Notes under the pieces: generated by a model
Databases searched by the model: none
What the model saw: the letters and a program-made list of their open reading frames with translations, nothing else
What the model was told of the DNA's origin: nothing
NCBI GenBank assembly: GCA_013289685.1
Contig: JABCZL010000001.1
Location: 313,838-377,837, forward strand
Length of the DNA: 64,000 nucleotides
DNA from: Acidobacteriota bacterium
Lineage (GTDB): Bacteria; Acidobacteriota; Terriglobia; Terriglobales; Acidobacteriaceae
Reading direction: 5' to 3'
Position numbers and translations under genes: made by a program
Shown here: positions 1 through 6,437 of the stretch, one piece after another
How the letters are laid out: every line of letters starts with the position of its first letter
Position numbering within the stretch: position 1 is the stretch's first letter

Positions 1-2610
1 CCGCTCGAAAAAGGCGATCAGGCCGCCTTCGATGCTTCGCTCAAACAAGCTCATGCCAAGCTGGAGGTGCTCAAGCCGTGGCTGCAGCAATTCAACATTC
101 GGATCATCGGCAATTCGCACATTGATATGGCCTGGCTGTGGCCGTGGACCGAGACTGTGGAAGTCGTGCGTAACACCTTCCAGAGCGTGCTGGATTTGAT
201 GCGCGAGTATCCGGACTTCAAGTTCACTATGTCGTCCGCCCGCACTTACGAGTGGATGCAGGAAAAATATCCCGACCTCTTCCAGCAGATCGAGCAGCGT
301 GTGAAGGAGGGCCGGTGGGAGATTATCGGCGGCATGTGGGTCGAGCCTGACTTGAATATGCCGGACGGTGAGTCGCTGGTGCGCCAGATACTGGTGGGCA
401 AGCGCTACTTCCAGAAGAATTTTGGCGTGGACGTGAAGATTGGATGGAATCCGGATTCGTTCGGTTATAACTACCAGCTGCCGCAGATTTATAAGAAGTC
501 CGGCATGGATTATTTCGTCACCCAGAAGCTGCTGTGGGCGCACGAATTCACGGTGTTCCCCTACAAGCTGTTCTGGTGGCAGGCGCCCGACGGCAGCCGT
601 CTGCTCACGTATTTCCCGCACGACTACGCCGGCGGCATCGATGCCGAGCCGCTAGCGACCGACCTCTCGATCTGGATGCCGTCGATCTATGGCAAGGGCA
701 TTCCCGAGAAACCTGAGATGATGCACCTGTACGGCGTGGGCGACCACGGCGGCGGGCCGACCCGCATCATGCTCGACCACGCAGACCAACTGCGGGCGCC
801 GGACGCGGTGTACCCGAAACTGGAGTTCAGCTTCGCGCGCGACTTCTTCAGCGACCTGGAAAAGAAGCTTCCCGGTATGCAGGTTCCGACCTGGGATGGT
901 GAACTCTACTTCGCCTACCACCGCGGAGTCTTCACGACGCAGGCCGAGACGAAGCGCAGAATCCGCCGCGCCGAGGAAGCGGTGCTTAACGCCGAGAAAT
1001 TCGCTTCGCTGGCGTCGCTCTACGGGAGGCCCTACCCGAGCGATGGCATGGAGCAGACGTGGAAGAATTTGCTGTTCGATCACTTCCACGACATCATGCC
1101 CGGTTCTGGGATTGCGGTGAACTATCTGGACGCAAAACGCAACCTGGAGAATGTAGATCGAGCCGCGAACGACGTCACCATTGGATCGTTGCGCGAGATT
1201 GCCGCGCGCGTCAACACGCAGGGCGAGGGAGTGCCGGTAATCATCTTCAATTCTTTGTCGTGGCCGCGAACCGAAGTGACTGAGGTCGAGGTGCAACTGC
1301 CCGTGCCAGCGCGGCAGATCGAAGTGGCGGACTCGAACGGAAAGCTGGCGGCGTCGCAACTGCTTTCCGTCGACGACGACACGCACCGCGTACGGTTGTT
1401 GCTGTCGGCCAACACACCATCGTTTGGCTACCGGACCTATTTCGTGCGTCCTGCCATGAGCGCGCAAGTCGTCCCTTCGACTCTAAGCGCATCTGCGGAT
1501 AGGATCGAGAACGAGTTCATTCGGGTGAAGATCGATCCGCAAACCGGCTGCATGACGAGTCTGTTCGACAAGCGGAGCGGCACAGAGGCGCTCGCGCCTG
1601 CGGAAACCGACTCAGGTGGACCCAAGACCTCAACTTGCGGCAACCTGCTGCAGACTTTCGTCGACAAGCCCAAACAATGGGACGCGTGGAATATTGACGC
1701 CGACTTCGAGAAGCAGCACTGGGATCTGGACAAGGCCGATGAAGTGAAGCTCACGGAGAGCGGGCCACTGCGGGCGGTCATTCAAATCAAGAATCATTTT
1801 CAGAACTCAACTTTCGTGCGCGACATCATCGTCTACGCCGGGGTGCCACGGGTCGATGTGAAGATGATGGCGGAATGGCATGAAAAACACATTTTGCTGA
1901 AAGTGGCATTTCCGCTGAGCGCGCACAATGACAAAGCGACGTTCGAGATTCCATTCGGTTCAGTGGAGCGGCCCACCACTCGCAACAGCCCGGCTGAACT
2001 GGCGCAGTTTGAGGTTCCGGCGCAGCGCTGGGCCGATATCTCGGACGCGAAGCACGGCTTCAGCCTGCTCAACGATTGCAAATACGGATACGACGCAAAA
2101 GGAAATGTGCTGCGCCTGTCGCTGCTGCGTTCACCGGAGTGGCCCGATCCTCATGCCGATGAGGGCCATCATGAGTTCACGTATTCGCTGTATCCCCACG
2201 GCGGCGGCTGGAAGGATGCCCTCACGATCCGCCGCGGCTATGAATTGAACTACAAGTTAATTTCCCTGCCGTTCGAGAAGCATCAGGGGTCGCTCGCACC
2301 CGAGCATTCCTTCGTGCAAGCTCAGCCCGACAACGTCATCGTGACGGCGCTGAAGAGAGCCGAAGATGAGAACGCGCTGATCCTGCGGTTCTACGAGTGG
2401 GCCGGCAAGGAGGGTGAGGTTACGATTCAACTTCCTCCGGGAGCGGCGGCGGCGGCGGAAACTGACTTGATGGAAAGATCGATCGGCAACTTATCTGTGC
2501 ACAACGGCGCGGTGAGCGTGCACACCAAGCCGTATGAGATCAAGACCATCAAGGTGCAGTTTTCGAGCCTCTCTCAGATGACGGCGACGGCGACGGGCCA
2601 ACATGACTGA
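1..2610 (+). CDS. Alpha-mannosidase, glycoside hydrolase family 38 (5' end outside the window)
   Basis: This enzyme should remove alpha-linked mannose from oligosaccharides. The frame is open from base 1, so the true start lies upstream; the first visible Met-type codon (GTG at 67) is internal. GH38 hallmarks seen are NSHIDMAWLWPWTE near the start, whose His and Asp are the usual zinc ligands, and WNPDSFGYNYQLPQ, whose Asp is the usual nucleophile. A second His-rich stretch, FDHFHDIMPGSG, matches the family zinc site. The C-terminal half is beta-rich with no clear motifs, as in bacterial GH38 enzymes. The stop overlaps the next gene by 8 bases, which implies translational coupling with a ROK sugar kinase that could phosphorylate the released sugar. 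I see no signal peptide, but the N-terminus is missing. Family is certain; exact linkage specificity is unknown. Confidence 0.93.
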   Translation, partial: PLEKGDQAAFDASLKQAHAKLEVLKPWLQQFNIRIIGNSHIDMAWLWPWTETVEVVRNTFQSVLDLMREYPDFKFTMSSARTYEWMQEKYPDLFQQIEQRVKEGRWEIIGGMWVEPDLNMPDGESLVRQILVGKRYFQKNFGVDVKIGWNPDSFGYNYQLPQIYKKSGMDYFVTQKLLWAHEFTVFPYKLFWWQAPDGSRLLTYFPHDYAGGIDAEPLATDLSIWMPSIYGKGIPEKPEMMHLYGVGDHGGGPTRIMLDHADQLRAPDAVYPKLEFSFARDFFSDLEKKLPGMQVPTWDGELYFAYHRGVFTTQAETKRRIRRAEEAVLNAEKFASLASLYGRPYPSDGMEQTWKNLLFDHFHDIMPGSGIAVNYLDAKRNLENVDRAANDVTIGSLREIAARVNTQGEGVPVIIFNSLSWPRTEVTEVEVQLPVPARQIEVADSNGKLAASQLLSVDDDTHRVRLLLSANTPSFGYRTYFVRPAMSAQVVPSTLSASADRIENEFIRVKIDPQTGCMTSLFDKRSGTEALAPAETDSGGPKTSTCGNLLQTFVDKPKQWDAWNIDADFEKQHWDLDKADEVKLTESGPLRAVIQIKNHFQNSTFVRDIIVYAGVPRVDVKMMAEWHEKHILLKVAFPLSAHNDKATFEIPFGSVERPTTRNSPAELAQFEVPAQRWADISDAKHGFSLLNDCKYGYDAKGNVLRLSLLRSPEWPDPHADEGHHEFTYSLYPHGGGWKDALTIRRGYELNYKLISLPFEKHQGSLAPEHSFVQAQPDNVIVTALKRAEDENALILRFYEWAGKEGEVTIQLPPGAAAAAETDLMERSIGNLSVHNGAVSVHTKPYEIKTIKVQFSSLSQMTATATGQHD

Positions 2611-3577
2611 GTCAAAAGATGAGGCCCCAGTTCTCGGAGTTGATGTTGGCGGAACAAAAGTCGCCGTGGGGCTCGTGGACCACAACGGCAAGATACTCGC
2701 CCAGGGCCGCAAGCCCATGGTCGCCAACGGCACGGCTGAGGCTGGTCTGCAAGCAGTCGCTGACGCGATCGATTCCCTGGCATCCTCGGTGCCAGGCGGT
2801 ATTCACAGCATAGGCATCTGCGCTCCTGGCCCGCTCGACCCGAAGTCAGGAGTAGTACTCAATCCCCCGAATCTTCCCTGCTGGCGGGATTTTCCGCTGG
2901 CTGAGAAAATCCGGTCGAGGTATCACGTCCCCGTCAGAGTAGACAACGACGCCAACGCCGCCGCGCTCGCGGAGACGCGGTGGGGCGCGGCGCGAGGATT
3001 CCGCTACGTTTTTTATGCCACGATTGGAACTGGGATTGGAAGCGGCATCGTGTTCGACGGCCGCATCTATCACGGCAACACAGGCTCGGCCGGCGAAGGC
3101 GGCCATGTGAGCATCGATTATCGCGGGCCAGTGTGTAACTGCGGCAAACGTGGATGCATTGAAATACTGGCCGCAGGACCGGCGATTGGCGCACGTGCGC
3201 GAACCAGGCTGAGTTCGGAGTCTTCTCGCTCGTTGATTCTTGAACTCGCCAAGGGAGATGTTTCTGCCGTGACCAGCGAATTGGTGGGGCAGGCTTATAC
3301 CGCTGGCGATCCGTTAGCACGGGAGATTCTCCAAGAGACCGTCGAGATCTTAACGCCGTGGCTCGGCAACATCGTCGATTTGCTCGACCCCGACGTGCTG
3401 GTGATGGGCGGCGGCGTGGCGGCGATGCTCCAACCGTTCTTCGATGAAATCAAGGGGCGCCTTCCGGGTTGGTGCGTGAATCCTCGGGCCTCCGAAATCC
3501 CGCTGTTGATGGCCCACTACGGGGCCGACGCAGGAATTGCTGGAGGAGCGGCCTTATGCGCCGAGGACCTTTCTTGA
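2603..3577 (+). CDS. ROK-family sugar kinase (glucokinase-like)
   Basis: This 324-residue cytoplasmic kinase is expected to phosphorylate a hexose with ATP. The N-terminal phosphate-binding motif LGVDVGGTKVAVGLVD is followed by the ROK signature, with the catalytic Asp in DNDANAAALAE. The zinc-binding motif CNCGKRGCIE is intact and preceded by GEGGHVSIDYRG; the Glu-Gly-Gly-His element contacts sugar and metal in this family. Length is normal. There is no N-terminal helix-turn-helix, so it is a kinase rather than a NagC-type repressor. The ATG overlaps the end of the GH38 gene by 8 bases, which suggests co-translation and a role in using mannose or another sugar freed by that enzyme. Glucose, mannose and N-acetyl sugars cannot be told apart from sequence alone. 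Confidence 0.92.
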   Translation: MTESKDEAPVLGVDVGGTKVAVGLVDHNGKILAQGRKPMVANGTAEAGLQAVADAIDSLASSVPGGIHSIGICAPGPLDPKSGVVLNPPNLPCWRDFPLAEKIRSRYHVPVRVDNDANAAALAETRWGAARGFRYVFYATIGTGIGSGIVFDGRIYHGNTGSAGEGGHVSIDYRGPVCNCGKRGCIEILAAGPAIGARARTRLSSESSRSLILELAKGDVSAVTSELVGQAYTAGDPLAREILQETVEILTPWLGNIVDLLDPDVLVMGGGVAAMLQPFFDEIKGRLPGWCVNPRASEIPLLMAHYGADAGIAGGAALCAEDLS

Positions 3578-3615
3578 TGTCGTAGATTCGATCACGAATA
3601 TCCAAGGACTTTCGA

Positions 3616-5034
3616 ATGTTTTTCTCGCAGCATTTTCGCCGATACACAGCGACCACGATCTTCACGGTTTTTTGCAGCGCTCCGTTGCTCCTGCTGGGCC
3701 AGGATCTTCCCAAGGCTCCTCAGGCTCAGCTCTTCACCCTGACGCCAGCCCCTGGATTTTTCACGGAGCCGGCGATCGCTGTGAATCCCGCTAATCCCCA
3801 GCAAGTGGTCGGTGTCTTTCAGGACAACGTGCACGCGGACTACTCACAGGACGCTGGTCATACCTGGCACCCGGCCGAGAACGTGGATCCCAAAAACTAT
3901 AAGGTCTCGGGCGACGTCTCGGTGGCGTTCGATAACCTGGGCCACGCCTTCGTCTGTTACATCGCCTTCGACAAACTGGGAACTTTCAACTACTGGGCGC
4001 ATGGCGCGACCCGCAACGGAATTTTTGTGCGCCGTTCGCTCGATGGCGGAAAGACGTGGGAAGCCGAGCACAATCCTGTCGCCGAGCAAACCAGTTCGCC
4101 GGGAATTCCCTTTGAAGATAAACCGTGGATTGTCGCGGACAATACCAAGAGCCGCTACGCAGGCAACCTTTACGTCGGGTGGACGCGGTGGACGCTGACC
4201 GACTCTCAGATAGTACTTTCCCGGTCCACTGACGACGGGAAAACCTGGTCGCCACCGGTCGAGATCGATGCGCATCCTGGCTTGCCGCGCGATGACAACG
4301 GCACCGCCGAGGGGTTCGCCGGTGTGGTCGGCCCGGATGGCAAACTCTACGCCATCTGGAGCCAGGATGACGAGATCATGCTCACCACGTCCAGGGACGG
4401 CGGAAAAACGTTTTCGCACGCACGCCCCATCATTCATACGGCACCGATTATGTTCGCGATACAGACGCTGGAACGCGCCAACGGGTTCCCGCAGATTGCC
4501 ATCGATCCGAAGACCAAGCGCCTGTATGTGACCTGGAGCGATTACCGCAATGGCGATCTGGATGTTTTCCTGGCGACATCGGGCGACGGCGGAAAGCATT
4601 GGGAGGCGCCGGTCCGCGCGAACAACGACCCCGTTCACAACGGAGCGGAGCAATTCTTTCAGTGGCTGGCCGTGGACCCGACTGACGGCTCTATCGATGT
4701 TGTGTTTTATGACCGTCGGGGCGATCCGGCGAACCGCAAACAGATCGTGGTGCTGGCGCGTTCCACCGATGGCGGGCACAGCTTCAGCAACTACGCCTGG
4801 ACCGACGAACCATTCGAGGCTGGCGGCGTGTTTTTTGGCGACTATAGTGGCATTGCGGCCTATGCCGGCCGGGTCTACGGCATCTGGACGGAGAAACCCG
4901 TGCCTGCGCTGGAAGTAAAGACCAAACCTGACGAAGGCAAAGACGCGAAGGAGAAGGAGACGAAGCCGCAGCCTCGCGGAACGATCGTCAAGATTGGAAC
5001 GGCAGATTTCTCCGTTGCAGAGCACCCCAAGTGA
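3616..5034 (+). CDS. Secreted BNR-repeat (sialidase-like) protein
   Basis: This 472-residue protein has an N-terminal signal sequence: basic residues, then a hydrophobic stretch ending at LLLLGQ. Several Asp-box/BNR elements follow, including SLDGGKTWE, STDDGKTWS, SRDGGKTFS, SGDGGKHWE and STDGGHSFS, spaced as in a six-bladed beta-propeller. It is therefore a sialidase-fold protein outside the cytoplasm. I do not see a clear FRIP motif, so sialidase activity is not established; many acidobacterial proteins of this type have no known substrate. A charged Lys/Glu-rich segment lies near the C-terminus. An AAGGA Shine-Dalgarno element sits 8 bases before the ATG. The gene follows the ROK kinase by 38 bases in the same direction, so co-transcription with the sugar genes is likely. 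Confidence 0.85.
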   Translation: MFFSQHFRRYTATTIFTVFCSAPLLLLGQDLPKAPQAQLFTLTPAPGFFTEPAIAVNPANPQQVVGVFQDNVHADYSQDAGHTWHPAENVDPKNYKVSGDVSVAFDNLGHAFVCYIAFDKLGTFNYWAHGATRNGIFVRRSLDGGKTWEAEHNPVAEQTSSPGIPFEDKPWIVADNTKSRYAGNLYVGWTRWTLTDSQIVLSRSTDDGKTWSPPVEIDAHPGLPRDDNGTAEGFAGVVGPDGKLYAIWSQDDEIMLTTSRDGGKTFSHARPIIHTAPIMFAIQTLERANGFPQIAIDPKTKRLYVTWSDYRNGDLDVFLATSGDGGKHWEAPVRANNDPVHNGAEQFFQWLAVDPTDGSIDVVFYDRRGDPANRKQIVVLARSTDGGHSFSNYAWTDEPFEAGGVFFGDYSGIAAYAGRVYGIWTEKPVPALEVKTKPDEGKDAKEKETKPQPRGTIVKIGTADFSVAEHPK

Positions 5035-5075
5035 GGATGCCGGACAGGTAGATTCTCGAACACTTCAGAAACAGA

Positions 5076-5104
5076 AAAGGCGATCTCACAGGGAGATCGC
5101 CTTT
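5076..5104. terminator. Hairpin terminator between convergent genes
   Basis: A perfect 12-bp stem (5076-5087 with 5093-5104) encloses a 5-base loop. Read on the minus strand it is followed by a T-rich run (TTTTCTGTTTC), so it best serves the cold-shock gene. On the plus strand the tail is only a short T run. It lies between the 3' ends of the BNR gene and the cold-shock gene and may stop both. Confidence 0.8.
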
Positions 5105-5121
5105 CGCATCGCGGGATGTGG

Positions 5122-5325
5122 TTAGAGCGGCTGAACGTTCTCAGCCTGCCAGCCTTTGGGGCCTTTGGTCACGTCGAATTGCACTGTCTGGCCCTCCTGC
5201 AAGCTCTTGAAGCCGCCCGCCTGGATCGCTGAGAAGTGCACAAAAACATCTTCGCCATTCTGTCGGCTGATAAAGCCATAGCCCTTGGCGTCATTGAACC
5301 ACTTTACTGTTCCTTGTTCTGCCAT
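5122..5325 (-). CDS. Cold-shock domain protein (CspA family)
   Basis: This single cold-shock domain of 67 residues is expected to bind single-stranded RNA or DNA and act as an RNA chaperone. Both RNA-binding motifs are present: KGYGFI (RNP1) and VFVHFSAI (RNP2), preceded by GTVKWFND. The open frame extends upstream to a TTG at 5349, but the family length and the canonical [10 protein letters not shown] start favour the ATG at 5325. An AAAGGA element lies about 15 bases upstream, rather far, which leaves room for a structured leader as in other csp genes. A terminator hairpin follows the stop. The gene is monocistronic. Confidence 0.95.
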   Translation of the reverse strand: MAEQGTVKWFNDAKGYGFISRQNGEDVFVHFSAIQAGGFKSLQEGQTVQFDVTKGPKGWQAENVQPL

Positions 5326-5418
5326 GTTGATAACTCGTGTTCCTTTCAATCAATTTACGCTGGAGAGATTCGGAGGTACCGCAGGCAGGTGCTGGCTGAT
5401 TAGGCGAGAACTGCTTAC

Positions 5419-5431
5419 GACCGATTCGGTC
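5419..5431. promoter_or_regulatory. Perfect 13-bp dyad upstream of the cold-shock gene
   Basis: GACCGA-T-TCGGTC is a perfect inverted repeat with a single central base, flanked by TTA and TAA. It lies about 95 bases upstream of the csp start, where a promoter or operator would be expected. It could be a repressor site or a small hairpin in the leader RNA. No regulator is identified. Confidence 0.4.
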
Positions 5432-5501
5432 TAACGTACACAGGGATGCTACTCTGACGGGCCACAGGTTAGCAAGGAAATTTGCTGCAAGAGCACCCGT
5501 G

Positions 5502-5966
5502 TCACCTTGAGAATCCGCTTCCGCTCGTGGAACCGCCGCTGTCCTGCGTGGCCTTGGACTCCCGAGTTTCCAACTCCGTCTGGCGAAGCACGGTTGCCTC
5601 CGCAGGGTCGGTTCCCGCCTTCAACGTGGTCTTTTCGAGGAAGTAGCGCCAGCCCTCATGCCGGTCCGCTGAACTTTGGCTGCTCTCGAAGTTCTTCAAA
5701 GCAGACTCAGCGTTCTGCCTTCCCTTGACGACCTCAACCACTCCCGCAGACTCGTAGGTACGGACGTTGTGGCGTATTACAACGTAAGAAGACTTGGCTT
5801 CGTCGTGTGTCAGATGTTCTCCCTTGTCACCGCAAACAAAGACCCTACTCTGAGAGTATGCGCGAAGGCGGCGATTAGCAAGCGGGAGTGCGGACCTTGG
5901 ACCTCCGACCTCAGCCCTGTGCAGAGTTAAAGGTCTCAAAGTCTGAGGTCCGAGGTCTGAGGTCAT
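5502..5966 (-). CDS. Hypothetical protein (doubtful)
   Basis: This open frame of 154 codons has no family that I recognise. The central part (from about residue 40 to 140) has ordinary protein-like composition, with HDEAKSSYVVIRHNVRTYES and a Lys/Glu-rich C-terminal half that looks helical. The first 30 or so codons lie inside an imperfect inverted repeat and are unlikely to be genuine coding sequence, so the real start may be further in or the ORF may be spurious. I see no convincing Shine-Dalgarno element at the ATG. It would be transcribed away from the divergent blaI-like gene. Confidence 0.35.
   Translation of the reverse strand: MTSDLGPQTLRPLTLHRAEVGGPRSALPLANRRLRAYSQSRVFVCGDKGEHLTHDEAKSSYVVIRHNVRTYESAGVVEVVKGRQNAESALKNFESSQSSADRHEGWRYFLEKTTLKAGTDPAEATVLRQTELETRESKATQDSGGSTSGSGFSR
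5893..5964. repeat. Imperfect long inverted repeat (REP-like)
   Basis: The arm 5893-5914 pairs with 5943-5964 at 19 of 22 positions across a 28-base spacer. Within each arm the short unit GACCTC(A/C/G) recurs several times. It lies between two divergent genes and overlaps the putative start of the small hypothetical ORF. It resembles dispersed palindromic intergenic elements, but copy number in the genome cannot be judged from this window. Confidence 0.6.
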
Positions 5967-5981
5967 CTGGTTCCAGCAGTG

Positions 5982-6017
5982 TTGACATACTCCGATCTAT
6001 ATGTTACATCTTGTAAC
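5982..6017 (+). promoter_or_regulatory. Promoter and BlaI-type operator of the blaI-M56 pair
   Basis: TTGACA at 5982-5987 is a consensus -35 box. With 17-base spacing the -10 position falls on TACATC (6005-6010), inside the palindrome GTTACA-TCT-TGTAAC (6003-6017). Operators of the BlaI/MecI family contain TACA/TGTA half-sites, so this is very likely the autoregulatory operator, with repressor and polymerase competing for the same bases. Confidence 0.75.
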
Positions 6018-6023
6018 GCTACA

Positions 6024-6437
6024 ATGACTAACACAAGCAATGTACGTCTAAAGAACATGGGTGAAGTCGAGCAGTTGGTGATGGATTACATCTGGACGCA
6101 TGGTCCATCATCCTCCGAAGCTTGCCGCGAAGGGCTGGCCGCATCGCGCCCCATGAAGGACTCGACTATCCGCACCGTCCTGCGCCGCCTGGAAGAAAAA
6201 GGCTTCCTCACACACGAGACAGAAGGCCGGACATTCATCTACAAGGCTTCGGACGCTCGCCAGAACGTCGCGGTTCGAGCGGTGAAGGCCATCATCGACC
6301 GCTTCTGCGGCGGGTCTGCCGAGCAATTGGTGCTCGGCATGGTGGACAACTCGGTGCTCAACCGCAAGCAATTGGAACGCCTGGCCCGCAAGATCGCCGA
6401 AAGAACGACTGCCGATCGGAAGGAAGGACACTCATGA
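6024..6437 (+). CDS. blaI: BlaI/MecI/CopY-family transcriptional repressor
   Basis: This 137-residue winged-helix repressor should be cleaved or released when its partner M56 protease is activated. The N-terminal winged helix is clear: GEVEQLVMDYIWTHGPSSS, then recognition-helix region STIRTVLRRLEEKGFL and wing HETEGRTFIYKA. The C-terminal dimerisation helices end with ERLARKIAERT. The frame is open to a GTG at 5979, but that lies before the promoter. Two ATGs are plausible: 6024, very close to the predicted transcript start, and 6057 (126 residues), just before GEVEQLV. The stop overlaps the protease start (ATGA), a typical coupled arrangement. A palindromic operator lies immediately upstream. 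Confidence 0.93.
   Translation: MTNTSNVRLKNMGEVEQLVMDYIWTHGPSSSEACREGLAASRPMKDSTIRTVLRRLEEKGFLTHETEGRTFIYKASDARQNVAVRAVKAIIDRFCGGSAEQLVLGMVDNSVLNRKQLERLARKIAERTTADRKEGHS

Noticed and set aside
652-1467. Long antisense open frame inside the mannosidase gene
   Set aside because: It is Arg/Val-rich, has no motif and lies fully within a clear GH38 gene; it is typical of a high-GC shadow frame.
2603-3577. ROK protein as a NagC/XylR-type repressor
   Set aside because: There is no N-terminal helix-turn-helix; the protein begins directly with the kinase phosphate-binding motif.
3844-5025. Antisense frame of 393 codons inside the BNR gene
   Set aside because: Its composition is a mirror of the sense gene and it has no recognisable domain.
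6122-6433. Upstream extension of the M56 protease frame
   Set aside because: It overlaps the blaI coding region in another frame; the ATG at 6434 with the ATGA overlap is the family-typical start.
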